In this document: piece by piece, positions 17,010 to 25,489 of the stretch
Position numbering within the stretch: position 1 is the stretch's first letter
Layout of the letters: each line of letters opens with the position of its first letter
NCBI GenBank assembly: GCA_018672145.1
Contig: JABHGH010000061.1
Location: forward strand, 1-50,529
DNA: 50,529 nucleotides
Reading direction: 5' to 3'
Origin: Flavobacteriaceae bacterium
Lineage (GTDB): Bacteria > Bacteroidota > Bacteroidia > Flavobacteriales > Flavobacteriaceae
Notes under the pieces: model-generated
The model's database searches: none
The model's input: only the letters and a program-made list of their open reading frames with translations
Told to the model about the DNA's origin: nothing
Position numbers and translations under genes: made by a program

Positions 17010-18801
17010 TGTATCCTTGAGTCTCTACATAATCTGCGTTCAAGAGATTTTGCACATTACCATAAAACGACATTCCTTGAATGCTCATTTTGTGAGCCAC
17101 ATGCAGGTTCATTAACCAATAGGGAGATAATATCACCTGTTTGCTCTCAAACAAATCATCTCGTTCTCCAACATATTGAAACGATGTCAAAACTTGTGTA
17201 TTCTCATTGACATCATACTGAAAGTTTCCATTGACTTTGTGTTTTGGTATTCGCAAGCCTTGACCATCTTCATGTTGGGTATAGGTGTAATTTGTACTGA
17301 AATCAATGTTTGAACTCAACGGCATTTCCAACAAAAACTCTGTGCCATAAATACGGAAATCTCTAGGGGAGTTTGCATATCTTCTGGTGATCATGTCATA
17401 ATTCACGAAATTTTTCTCTTCACGATCAAAGTACACCAACTGGAGAGTGCTTCCATTTTGGGAAATCAAAGAAGCTCCTACTTCGATCCCTTGGTTGGTT
17501 TCAGGTTTTAATTCTTTATTTCCAGAATAGGCGTCAAAAAGTTTGTAGAGTGAAGGTGCAATAAAGGCAGTACTTAGACTCGTAGTAAAACGAATATCCA
17601 TTTTTGGAAAATCAAAATATAAGGATGGGTTAACGTGATATGTCCAATGTGAACCAAAGGCGCTGTGATCGCTCAGCCGAGCTCCTATTTGCGCCTCAAA
17701 AGGACCCGCATTCTCGTACAGAAAATTAACAAAATAGTCTGCTAAATTCATGTCTACTACCTCGGATCCAAATTGTGCTTCTTGCCTCTTATGATTTACA
17801 CCAACCAACCCTTTGACGTTTGTCTGTAACTGAGAGGAGAATACACCCTCAACGTCCATTGACTTTCCCTCATAAGAAATTGGGAATGCGGACTCGTCAA
17901 AGTCGCGTTCAACATTTGCCCATGAAACACGACCCACAAATGAGCTGTTTTCATTTTGCCATTTGGGCTGAATGGAAGTCCGCTGACTTTTATTGGTGAA
18001 CTGATTATCTGCATCCATTAACGGAAATGAATCGTCATAACCCGTCATGAAATAGTCTTTACTGAAAAAGGTGTTGATGCGCAGACTTGGCAATAAACGA
18101 ACTTCATATTGCGCATTGACATTTTGTTTTTTTGTAGGATCCTCTTCCTCACCGACAACAGCTGACATGCCAGACGTTCGATGTTCAGCTAATGACACTC
18201 TACCTGAGTGAACTGCGCCACCAAGTCCTACATTGAGTTGATAGGTTTTATTATCAACGGCAAATTCGGAATCAAGTTGAGAGTTATTGGTTCCAAAAAA
18301 GGTGTGTACCGCTATGCTTTGACTTTTTGGTTTATTGGTTGTAATTTTTATAACAGCAGTAGCTGCTGCGCTGCCATATAAGCTACTGGCAGCTCCTCGA
18401 ATAATCTCGATGGATTCTACGGATGATAAATCAACTTGACGCAAATCAAAATCATTTTCAATTTGTGTGGGGTCGCTAACTGGCACGCCGTCGATCAAAA
18501 CCAAAACCTGACGATTGTTTCCACCACGAATAAAGTAACTTAAATTAGTGCCTGGGTGACTTTGATAACCATTAACATGAATACCTGCTTGACTTGACAA
18601 TAATGAAGCCATCGACCCGCCAAGATACGGCTTGATGTCTTGCTTACTGATAAAGGTTACAGAACGACCTGTTTTTGATTGGGATCGTTCAAATCTGGAA
18701 TCGGTGACAGTCACCTCTTCAAGATCAACAGATTGGTTTTGCCCATGGACAAAGAGAAAGCTGAACACAAAAAATGTGCTGTATAAAACAATAATTCTCA
18801 T
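16963..18801 (-). CDS. btuB: TonB-dependent receptor, BtuB (cobalamin)-like
   Basis: 612 residues from the ATG at 18801. The frame stays open 33 codons further, but that part is the riboswitch RNA, and a good signal peptide starts here (MRIIVLYSTFFVFSFLFVHGQ). A TonB-box-like LEEVTVTDSRFE follows, then the plug domain (about 45-150: GGSMASLLSSQAGIHVNGY, VLVLIDGVPVSDP, IEIIRGAASSLYGSAA) and a 22-strand-type barrel ending in aromatic SLGVSYTF with the C-terminal Phe expected for barrel assembly. It should import cobalamin or a corrinoid across the outer membrane, energised by TonB. The substrate call rests on the upstream riboswitch more than on the protein. No BtuFCD genes are adjacent. Confidence 0.93.
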   Translation of the reverse strand: MRIIVLYSTFFVFSFLFVHGQNQSVDLEEVTVTDSRFERSQSKTGRSVTFISKQDIKPYLGGSMASLLSSQAGIHVNGYQSHPGTNLSYFIRGGNNRQVLVLIDGVPVSDPTQIENDFDLRQVDLSSVESIEIIRGAASSLYGSAAATAVIKITTNKPKSQSIAVHTFFGTNNSQLDSEFAVDNKTYQLNVGLGGAVHSGRVSLAEHRTSGMSAVVGEEEDPTKKQNVNAQYEVRLLPSLRINTFFSKDYFMTGYDDSFPLMDADNQFTNKSQRTSIQPKWQNENSSFVGRVSWANVERDFDESAFPISYEGKSMDVEGVFSSQLQTNVKGLVGVNHKRQEAQFGSEVVDMNLADYFVNFLYENAGPFEAQIGARLSDHSAFGSHWTYHVNPSLYFDFPKMDIRFTTSLSTAFIAPSLYKLFDAYSGNKELKPETNQGIEVGASLISQNGSTLQLVYFDREEKNFVNYDMITRRYANSPRDFRIYGTEFLLEMPLSSNIDFSTNYTYTQHEDGQGLRIPKHKVNGNFQYDVNENTQVLTSFQYVGERDDLFESKQVILSPYWLMNLHVAHKMSIQGMSFYGNVQNLLNADYVETQGYTTRGRNFSLGVSYTF

Positions 18802-18844
18802 ATGATTTGTTAAATAAATAAACGTCTGCCCCTTATCCCGAGAA

Positions 18845-19000
18845 ACACACACTAAATAATACAGGCAGGTCTCCTGGCTCACGTAATATAACCTTCCCAA
18901 CTTTCGTCAGTGGTCTAAAGAAATGACATTACACGTTTACAGTTGCGGGAACAGCTGAAGCATCACACTTCATTCCCTTTTCATTTACAATTACAGAATG
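18845..19000 (-). promoter_or_regulatory. Cobalamin riboswitch controlling the BtuB-like receptor
   Basis: Read on the reverse strand, the leader contains the conserved B12 box AGCCAGGAGACCTGCC (18864-18879) preceded by the other hallmarks of the class in order: GGGAATGAAG, a GCTTCAGCTGTTCCCGCAAC segment, a CCACTG and GGGAAGG. When bound to adenosylcobalamin this RNA normally shuts off the downstream gene. Between the B12 box and the ATG lies GGGGCAG (18816-18822), which could pair with the CTGCC of the B12 box; that pairing is my inference about the expression platform. Boundaries are approximate. Confidence 0.93.
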
Positions 19001-19027
19001 TAACTCGTAAAACCTATATACTCAATA

Positions 19028-19035
19028 CAAAGATA
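19028..19035 (-). promoter_or_regulatory. -7 element for the riboswitch/receptor transcript
   Basis: The reverse strand reads TATCTTTG, an exact TAnnTTTG, placed so that transcription would start near 19021, just ahead of the aptamer. No clear -33 TTG is seen; an inverted repeat (TAGAAT-CT-ATTCTA, 19036-19049) abuts it instead. Confidence 0.5.
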
Positions 19036-19075
19036 TAGAATCTATTCTAGTGTTTTATGGTATATAAAAAAAACC

Positions 19076-19083
19076 TATTTTTG
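19076..19083 (+). promoter_or_regulatory. Possible -7 element for the DUF6580 gene
   Basis: TATTTTTG matches TAnnTTTG and lies 23 nt before the ATG at 19107. Together with the opposing box at 19028-19035 and the aptamer it accounts for most of the 305-nt gap between the receptor and this gene. No -33 TTG is evident. Confidence 0.4.
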
Positions 19084-19106
19084 GATTCGAACTGCTATCT
19101 AAAATT

Positions 19107-19595
19107 ATGCTATCACTTTCAAAAAAAGAAAAAGTTCTCATCAGTTTTGTGCTGATTGCTGCTTTGAGTAGATTACTACCCCACCCTCCAAACTTTGCAC
19201 CCATCACAGCGATGTCTCTCTTTGCGGGCGCTTATTTTACAAGGAAGCAACTCGCCTTTTTAGTGCCATTATTGGCGATGATTTTATCCGATTTTTTTCT
19301 CGGATTTCATGTCATTTCGATTTTTGTTTATATGGCTTTTGCATTCATCACACTGCTTGGACAAAGAAGTGGTAAGGTCAGTCCGAAATTAGTGTTACTA
19401 GGAAGTATATCGTTTTTTATTATCAGTAATATGGGAGTATGGCTGTTGTATTATCCTCTGACAATGGAAGGGCTCATTACATGTTTCACACTGGCAGTCC
19501 CATTCTTCGCCACCTCATTGCTTGGAGACGCTGTGTATAGTGTCGTTCTTTCTTTTGGGTTTTCAGTAGCTAAAAAACAACTTCAAATCAGCTAG
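19107..19595 (+). CDS. DUF6580 family putative membrane transport protein
   Basis: 162 residues, strongly hydrophobic, with about five membrane segments. The N-terminal LPHPPNFAPITAMSLFAGAYFT and LAMILSDFFLGFH are the stretches I associate with DUF6580, whose members look like the substrate-binding S component of ECF-type vitamin transporters. It is transcribed away from the BtuB-like receptor across a shared 305-nt regulatory region. I recall such proteins lying near B12-riboswitch genes in Bacteroidota, so a role in cobalamin or cobalt passage across the inner membrane is a reasonable inference, not shown by the sequence. Note that the riboswitch is on the other strand and would not control this gene. 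Its TAG overlaps the rmuC stop (CTAG). Confidence 0.8.
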   Translation: MLSLSKKEKVLISFVLIAALSRLLPHPPNFAPITAMSLFAGAYFTRKQLAFLVPLLAMILSDFFLGFHVISIFVYMAFAFITLLGQRSGKVSPKLVLLGSISFFIISNMGVWLLYYPLTMEGLITCFTLAVPFFATSLLGDAVYSVVLSFGFSVAKKQLQIS

Positions 19596-20710
19596 TTATC
19601 GTCTTGTGAGAGCTGTGGTCTGTTGAGATTTTCAGGGTCAAACGTAATTCGTTTGTTGGCAGGTGAAAGTTTAACAATGTCTTTGTCAATTTTCTTAAAC
19701 TCTCCTGTCAAATCATTGTAATGATTGACTGCAGTTCCTAAAGTTTTACCCAATTTCGAATGATAGGTTTGATAAGCATTTAAATGGTTGGTCAGCTTAT
19801 CAACATTGGTGAGTATTTCTTGCACAGACTTTTCAATTTTCAAATTGTGTAGTGCCTTAACGGTAATCTGCAACATTGGAAAAAGGCTCATCGGAGAAAC
19901 TATCATTACTTTTTTTCCGTAAGCATAATGCACCAAATCGCGGGAGTTGATTTGTAAGCTACCTACACGACTATTTAATAGGTCTTGATAAAGGCCATCA
20001 GCAGGAATAAACATATAGGCGTAATCGGTAGTTTTTTCAGTTGGTCGGATATATTTTGATGTTTCATCAATTCTTAATCGGATATCGTTTCTGAATTGAG
20101 TTTCCAATTTTTTGATTTCACTAGGGTCACTACTTTCAATCATTTTGTTGTAGTTGTCCAACGAGAACTTGGCATCAATTGGAATAATAAACTGCCCCAC
20201 CTTAACGATTGCGTCAACCATTTCGCCGTTGCTAAATCGGTGTTGCATGGTGAATAAATCGGGTGGCAATACATTTGCCAATAAATTCTCCAGTTGAATT
20301 TCACCCAATATCCCTCGTTGCTTCGAGTTTCCAAGGATTTTCTCTAAGGACTTCATCTGCGTTGCAAAATTCAGCACTTGTTCGTTTGTTCCTTTGATCT
20401 TCTCGAGTTCAGCAGTCACTTCTTTTACAATCTTATTAGACTGTGAAAATTGGGTTTGCATATTTTGCTTTGTGCTCTTCTGAAACTCATTAATCTCTTG
20501 ATTAATTGTTGTCAGCTTACCTTCTATCTCAACTCGTGAAACTTGTGCGTTTTGCTCAACATCCTTTCGTATTTCTTGAATTTCATTTCGGAGTGCCTCA
20601 TTGAGCTGAACCAAAAGTGCATTTGATCCTGACGAATTTCTATTGTGAAGAAAAAAGATCAACAAAACAACAACAAGTATTCCGACTAAAAGTAAGATCT
20701 CAAATGACAT
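19592..20710 (-). CDS. rmuC: DNA recombination protein RmuC
   Basis: 372 residues. An N-terminal membrane anchor (about residues 4-21, EILLLVGILVVVLLIFFL) is followed by a predicted coiled coil (about 29-118) and the RmuC nuclease-like domain: LGNSKQRGILGEIQLENLL, FIIPIDAKFSLDNY, YAYMFIPADGLYQDLL. The Pro-Ile-Asp-Ala-Lys-Phe core resembles the PD-(D/E)XK fold assigned to this family. RmuC limits inversions at short inverted repeats in E. coli and has been linked to phage restriction elsewhere; here it has no defence neighbours. It follows carB by 23 nt and may be co-transcribed with it. Confidence 0.93.
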   Translation of the reverse strand: MSFEILLLVGILVVVLLIFFLHNRNSSGSNALLVQLNEALRNEIQEIRKDVEQNAQVSRVEIEGKLTTINQEINEFQKSTKQNMQTQFSQSNKIVKEVTAELEKIKGTNEQVLNFATQMKSLEKILGNSKQRGILGEIQLENLLANVLPPDLFTMQHRFSNGEMVDAIVKVGQFIIPIDAKFSLDNYNKMIESSDPSEIKKLETQFRNDIRLRIDETSKYIRPTEKTTDYAYMFIPADGLYQDLLNSRVGSLQINSRDLVHYAYGKKVMIVSPMSLFPMLQITVKALHNLKIEKSVQEILTNVDKLTNHLNAYQTYHSKLGKTLGTAVNHYNDLTGEFKKIDKDIVKLSPANKRITFDPENLNRPQLSQDDN

Positions 20711-20733
20711 AACAGCTAATGTACAAATAAAAC

Positions 20734-23583
20734 CTATTTGGTTAGATACATTTTTCTACGTGAGTAAAGATCATAAAACTCGTCATTTTTTAAATCATCA
20801 ATAAACAAAATACTTTCCCCTGTACTTTTCATTTCAGGGCCAAGTGCTTTGTTGACATTTGGGAATTTATTAAACGAAAACACGGGTTGTTTGATCGCAA
20901 ATCCCTCAAGATGAGAGGTGTAATCAAAATCCCCTACTTTGTGTTTGCCGAGCATGACTTTTGTTGCGTAATTGACAAATGGTTGCTGTTTTGCTTTAGC
21001 GATAAAAGGAACCGTTCTGGAAGCCCTAGGATTTGCCTCGATAATATAAACAATATCATTTTTGATAGCAAATTGGACATTGATCAGACCAACCGTATTT
21101 AGCTCGAGTGCAATTTTTTCTGTGTGATCCTTGATTTGCTGCATCACAAAGTTGCCAAGATTGAAAGGAGGTAGTGTTGCATTGGAATCTCCGGAGTGAA
21201 TTCCACAAGGTTCGATATGCTCCATGATCCCAATAATCTCAACGTTTTCACCATCACATATGGCGTCAGCCTCTGCTTCTATTGCGCCATCCAAGTAATG
21301 GTCTAACAACAGCTTGTTGTTGGGGATTTTTTGAAGAAGATCCACAACGTGAGCTTCTAGTTCTTCCTTGTTGATCACAATCTTCATTCCTTGACCTCCT
21401 AACACATACGAGGGACGAACAAGAATAGGGAAATCTAACTCTTCAGCCAACTGCAACGCCTGCTCTGGTGATTCGGCAACGCCAAACTCAGGGTATGGAA
21501 TATTATTTTCTTTAAGAAGCATCGAGAAACTACCTCTATCTTCAGCCAAGTCAAGGGACTCATAGGAAGTTCCCATAATTCTAATGCCATATCGGCTCAG
21601 TTTTTCAGCGAGTTTAAGTGCCGTTTGACCTCCCAACTGCACAATAACTCCGACTGGTTTTTCGTGTTGAATGACATCAATAATGTGTTCCCAAAAAACG
21701 GGTTCGAAATACAGTTTGTCGGCCGTATCAAAATCGGTAGAAACCGTTTCGGGGTTGCAGTTGATCATGATGGTCTCATAGCCACATTCTGCGGCAGCCA
21801 TCACTCCGTGCACACAGCAATAATCGAACTCGATACCTTGGCCAATGCGGTTGGGACCTGATCCCAAAACAATTATTTTCTCCCGACCAGAGTCAACACT
21901 TTCATTATCAACAAATTTTTCGCCATCTTTCCCTTGCACTTCGTCCTCAAAAGTTGAATAATAATAAGGTGTTTGGGCTTGAAATTCTGCAGCACAGGTA
22001 TCTACAAGTTTATACACTCGTTTAACGCCTACATTATTTCTCAATTTATACACTTCACTTTCTAAGCATCCAAGCATATGAGCGATTTGTCTGTCTGCAA
22101 ATCCTTTTTGTTTGGCCTCTAAAAGTAGTGGTTTCGAAATGTCTGAAATGTTGTGTTTAGAAATCTCCATCTCCAAACTGTATAGCTCTTCATACTGACG
22201 TAAGAACCACATGTCGATTTTAGTAATCTCATGGATTCTATCCAATGAGATTCCCATTTGTATAGCGTCATAAAGAACAAAAACTCTGTCCCATGATGCA
22301 TGGGTGAGTTTTGAAATCACTTTTTCGTAATCGGTCAGGCCTTTCCCGTCGGCGCCGAGTCCGTTCCTCTTGATTTCAAGAGACTGAGTGGCCTTATGAA
22401 GTGCTTCTTGGAAAGATCTTCCAATGCCCATCACCTCACCCACAGATTTCATTTGCAGGCCCAACTCACGCTCTGATCCTTCAAATTTATCGAAATTCCA
22501 GCGTGGAATTTTCACAATAACATAATCTAATGTTGGTTCAAAAAGTGCAGACGTTGATCCTGTGATTTGGTTACTCAGCTCGTCTAGTGAATAGCCAATA
22601 GCAAGCTTGGCTGCAATTTTTGCAATAGGATAGCCCGTGGCTTTCGATGCTAATGCGGATGATCTAGAAACTCGAGGGTTGATTTCGATGGCAATGATGT
22701 CTTCTTTTTCATCTGGGCTAACAGCAAATTGGACGTTACATCCACCTGCGAATTCTCCAATACTGCGCATCATCTTGATCGCCATATCACGCATACGCTG
22801 AAAGGCTGAGTCTGATAGTGTCATTGCTGGCGCTACTGTGATTGAATCACCAGTATGAATCCCCATAGGATCCATGTTTTCAATAGTACATATAATAACA
22901 ACATTGTCATTATTATCGCGCAACAACTCCAACTCGTATTCTTTCCATCCAAGAAGAGCCTTGTCGATAAGCACCTCATGAATAGGTGATGCTTCTAGTC
23001 CCCTGGTGAGTAGGGATTCGAATTGATCCGCGTTATGAACAAAAGAAGCTCCCGTTCCACCAAGAGTAAATGAAGGACGAATCACCAGCGGGAAACCAAA
23101 CTCTTGCGCGATTTCTTTTCCTTTCAGAAACGAAGTCGCCGTTTTGGCAGGAGCCACAGGAATGTCTATTTTTTTTAAAAGTTTTTTAAACTGATCCCTA
23201 TCTTCCGTGATATTAATGGCATCGATATCGACTCCAATAATTTCAACATCAAACTCTTCCCAAACTCCTTTTTCATCGGCCTCAATACAAAGGTTGAGCG
23301 CCGTTTGACCTCCCATAGTGGGCAAAACGGCATCGACCTTGTGCTTTTTGAGGATCTCACGAATAGAGGTTGTGGTTAGAGGTTTTAGATAGATGTGATC
23401 CGCCATTGAAGGGTCAGTCATAATTGTCGCTGGATTGGAATTGATCAGTATCGTTTCAATTCCATCTTCCCGTAACGAACGGAGCGCTTGACTACCTGCA
23501 TAATCGAATTCACATGCTTGACCAATGATGATGGGGCCTGAACCTATTATGAGTATAGAATCTAAATCAGGACGCTTTGGCAT
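20734..23583 (-). CDS. carB: Carbamoyl-phosphate synthase large subunit, without MGS domain
   Basis: 949 residues. CarB makes carbamoyl phosphate from bicarbonate, glutamine-derived ammonia and two ATP for pyrimidine and arginine synthesis. The duplicated ATP-grasp architecture is clear: first half with ILIIGSGPIIIGQACEFDYAG and VIRPSFTLGGTG, second half with VLGSGPNRIGQGIEFDYCCV and LVRPSYVLGGQGM, joined by the oligomerisation segment. The E. coli enzyme is about 1,070 residues; here the chain stops soon after GPEMKSTGESILFIDDL, so the C-terminal MGS-like domain that senses UMP, IMP and ornithine is absent. The stop is clean and I recall flavobacterial CarB as about 950 residues, so this is a lineage trait, not a truncation. 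carA is not in the window. Confidence 0.96.
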   Translation of the reverse strand: MPKRPDLDSILIIGSGPIIIGQACEFDYAGSQALRSLREDGIETILINSNPATIMTDPSMADHIYLKPLTTTSIREILKKHKVDAVLPTMGGQTALNLCIEADEKGVWEEFDVEIIGVDIDAINITEDRDQFKKLLKKIDIPVAPAKTATSFLKGKEIAQEFGFPLVIRPSFTLGGTGASFVHNADQFESLLTRGLEASPIHEVLIDKALLGWKEYELELLRDNNDNVVIICTIENMDPMGIHTGDSITVAPAMTLSDSAFQRMRDMAIKMMRSIGEFAGGCNVQFAVSPDEKEDIIAIEINPRVSRSSALASKATGYPIAKIAAKLAIGYSLDELSNQITGSTSALFEPTLDYVIVKIPRWNFDKFEGSERELGLQMKSVGEVMGIGRSFQEALHKATQSLEIKRNGLGADGKGLTDYEKVISKLTHASWDRVFVLYDAIQMGISLDRIHEITKIDMWFLRQYEELYSLEMEISKHNISDISKPLLLEAKQKGFADRQIAHMLGCLESEVYKLRNNVGVKRVYKLVDTCAAEFQAQTPYYYSTFEDEVQGKDGEKFVDNESVDSGREKIIVLGSGPNRIGQGIEFDYCCVHGVMAAAECGYETIMINCNPETVSTDFDTADKLYFEPVFWEHIIDVIQHEKPVGVIVQLGGQTALKLAEKLSRYGIRIMGTSYESLDLAEDRGSFSMLLKENNIPYPEFGVAESPEQALQLAEELDFPILVRPSYVLGGQGMKIVINKEELEAHVVDLLQKIPNNKLLLDHYLDGAIEAEADAICDGENVEIIGIMEHIEPCGIHSGDSNATLPPFNLGNFVMQQIKDHTEKIALELNTVGLINVQFAIKNDIVYIIEANPRASRTVPFIAKAKQQPFVNYATKVMLGKHKVGDFDYTSHLEGFAIKQPVFSFNKFPNVNKALGPEMKSTGESILFIDDLKNDEFYDLYSRRKMYLTK

Positions 23584-23622
23584 GAGCTAGTGGGTGTATT
23601 TATATTAGGACGAAATATATAT

Positions 23623-23657
23623 AAAAAAAAGGTGTCACTACAAATAGAAACACCTTT
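23623..23657 (-). terminator. Intrinsic terminator of rpmH
   Basis: Reverse strand: AAAGGTGT/ACACCTTT arms (8 bp) around a 14-nt loop, followed by a run of eight T, located 21 nt past the rpmH stop. It separates rpmH from carB; a weak promoter-like TTG-N21-TATATTTC for carB may overlap it. Confidence 0.75.
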
Positions 23658-23678
23658 CTTTATTAAAGCTTTATTCAC

Positions 23679-23837
23679 TTATTTTTTGTGTCTTGGTTCA
23701 GAAGATACTGAAAGTTTCTTACGACCTTTCGATCGGCGGGCTGCTATTACTTTTTGACCGCTCACAGACGACATTCTTTCCATGAAGCCATGTTTATTGC
23801 GGCGTTTTCTTTTTGAGGGCTGAAAAGTTCTTTTCAT
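23679..23837 (-). CDS. rpmH: 50S ribosomal protein L34
   Basis: 52 residues, very basic. The sequence begins MKRTFQPSKRKRRNKHGF and continues ERMSSVSGQKVIAARRAKGR, the invariant L34 pattern, then ends with a slightly longer tail (KKLSVSSEPRHKK). Start and stop were set by reading the reverse strand codon by codon: CAT at 23835-23837 and TTA at 23679-23681. It is a stand-alone unit with its own promoter (23870-23899) and terminator (23623-23657), unlike the rpmH-rnpA arrangement near the origin of many bacteria. Confidence 0.97.
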   Translation of the reverse strand: MKRTFQPSKRKRRNKHGFMERMSSVSGQKVIAARRSKGRKKLSVSSEPRHKK

Positions 23838-23869
23838 AATATATAATTCTATCTTCTAATCAAACGGTG

Positions 23870-23899
23870 CAAATATACAATATTATCCTACGATTTCAA
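23870..23899 (-). promoter_or_regulatory. Promoter of rpmH
   Basis: Reverse strand: TTG (23897-23899), 19-nt spacer, perfect TATATTTG (23870-23877), 32 nt before the rpmH ATG. This is an exact Bacteroidota consensus promoter. Confidence 0.8.
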
Positions 23900-23946
23900 G
23901 AAGCATTCCATAAGAATTAATTATTTTTGACAAACAATCAAAATTC

Positions 23947-24462
23947 ATGTTTCCAAAATTTATCAAAATCGTATTAGCAGCAGCAACTTTAGGATACGCT
24001 GTATATCAGTTCATCGAAGAATCTATTGGCAATGGGATTGCTCTGATCTTCTTGGCGGGTATTTTTGTTTTCTTGTATTACAAAAACGAAATTTTATTGC
24101 TGGCTTTTCTACGCTTGCGAAAGCAGGATTTTAAAGGAACCGAAAAGTGGCTAAATAGAATAAAAAAACCCGAAGCTGCTCTCACGACCAAGCAAGTGGG
24201 ATATTACCATTTTATTCGTGGAGTGATTACCTCGCAATCCAACCTTACACAAGCTGAAAAGTATTTTCGAAAAGCCATCGCACTAGGGCTCAATATGAAA
24301 CACGATATGGCAATGGCAAAACTCAGCCTAGCGGGAATTGCTATGCAAAAAAGACGAAAGCGAGAAGCGACAACCCTTATTAAAGAAGCCAAAAAGCTGG
24401 ACAAGCAAGGCATGATGGGCGAGCAAATTAAGCTTATGCAACAACAGTTAAAACGCATCTAG
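23947..24462 (+). CDS. Small membrane protein with TPR-like repeat
   Basis: 171 residues. Two predicted membrane helices lie close together at the N-terminus (about 5-21 and 29-46), followed by a soluble basic part. Residues about 84-120 (YHFIRGVITSQSNLTQAEKY, then FRKAIALGL) read as one or two tetratricopeptide-type helix pairs, continued by KLSLAGIAMQKRRKREATTL. Such proteins commonly act as membrane-tethered adaptors, but no partner is suggested by neighbours: it lies between rpmH (divergent) and a convergent lytic transglycosylase gene. The final 44 residues are Lys/Gln-rich. Function unknown. Confidence 0.8.
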   Translation: MFPKFIKIVLAAATLGYAVYQFIEESIGNGIALIFLAGIFVFLYYKNEILLLAFLRLRKQDFKGTEKWLNRIKKPEAALTTKQVGYYHFIRGVITSQSNLTQAEKYFRKAIALGLNMKHDMAMAKLSLAGIAMQKRRKREATTLIKEAKKLDKQGMMGEQIKLMQQQLKRI

Positions 24463-24601
24463 CTCGTAAACTGACTCTGTTTTCACATCCATCAGACACA
24501 AGACTGAACGAAAAGAATAGGTATCCATGGCAGTGGAGTTGCTTTGCGATTCCTTAGCACACGGCGCCCAGACAATGCTGATAGATTTTCTACTCACAGC
24601 C

Positions 24602-25489
24602 CTACTTCACAAACACCGCAACCTCATAATCTTTACGGGTGCGGTTCGCCAACGAGTATCCTTTGAGCCAAGGGTTGAGTACACGTAAGTCGCCATAGGT
24701 CATTGCGTGAGCCTTAGCAAATTCGACCAGATCAAGAATTGGGGTGTTTACATGTACAAGTCGTGTTAAAGGTTGTTTGTAAGATTGTGTTTTCTCTACC
24801 GAGAACCCATATCTTCTTGGCGTCTCAAAAATTGTTTTTATAGCAACAATCCGATATATATACCGACTTGTTTCCTCGTTTAAAAAAAGATCATAGTAAG
24901 ATGTCACCTTTTGCTTTTCTAAGGACGATTTGATGCGCTGAATGCCTGCATTATAGGCCGCCGCTGCAAGTGTCCAATTGCCAAAAATCCGATAAGCATC
25001 ATTCAGGTAGTCGGAAGCACTTTGTGTTGATTTGATGATATGTAAACGCTCATCGACGTTTGCATTTACTTCTAAACCATACTCGCGAGCTGTTGGCGCC
25101 ATAAACTGCCAAAACCCTTCTGCGCCAACCGGCGAGGTCACATTAATTAATCCGCTTTCAATGACCGCCAGATATTTAAAGTCATCTGGGATGCCATTTT
25201 TTCTAAGAATGGGTTCAATGATCGGGAAGTATTTTTCAGCCCGCTTAAACAGCAGGATGCTATTGGAGTGCCAAAACGTATTGACCAATACTTCGCGATC
25301 AAATCGTTCTTTTATGTGGTTTATCTGCAAGGGAACATTTTCACCAGAAAAACTTACAGAAGACGGAAGTTCAGCATGGAACAACCCACTTGGTTGTGAC
25401 GGAGTGACTTCTTTTGATTGTGTGCAGCAGTTGAATAGCAAGCCGAAACTTAGCGCAAAAAAGAGTCGTAGACCTAAACTCATATTCAT
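24602..25489 (-). CDS. Membrane-bound lytic murein transglycosylase (MltD-like)
   Basis: 295 residues. The N-terminus is a hydrophobic signal peptide running into FGLLFNCCTQ; one cysteine could be lipidated, though Asn before Cys is not the usual lipobox residue. The SLT domain (about 90-220) has the catalytic Glu111 in YLAVIESGL, the GAEGFWQFM segment and the family's AAAAYNAG motif, as in MltD. It would cleave peptidoglycan glycan strands to 1,6-anhydromuropeptides. The C-terminal part (about 235-295: PILDLVEFAKAHAMTYGDLR, then VLNPWLKG) resembles the domain that precedes LysM repeats in MltD, but no full LysM is clear. The start overlaps the hydrolase stop by 4 nt, so the two form an operon. 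Confidence 0.9.
   Translation of the reverse strand: MNMSLGLRLFFALSFGLLFNCCTQSKEVTPSQPSGLFHAELPSSVSFSGENVPLQINHIKERFDREVLVNTFWHSNSILLFKRAEKYFPIIEPILRKNGIPDDFKYLAVIESGLINVTSPVGAEGFWQFMAPTAREYGLEVNANVDERLHIIKSTQSASDYLNDAYRIFGNWTLAAAAYNAGIQRIKSSLEKQKVTSYYDLFLNEETSRYIYRIVAIKTIFETPRRYGFSVEKTQSYKQPLTRLVHVNTPILDLVEFAKAHAMTYGDLRVLNPWLKGYSLANRTRKDYEVAVFVK

Noticed and set aside
18802..18900. A 33-codon N-terminal extension of the TonB receptor frame
   Set aside because: This stretch encodes the 3' part of the cobalamin riboswitch including the B12 box, and a clear signal peptide begins at the later ATG.
19592..20710. RmuC as part of a phage-defence island
   Set aside because: RmuC has been linked to phage restriction, but here it sits between carB and a transport gene with no other defence-like gene; the housekeeping explanation is sufficient.
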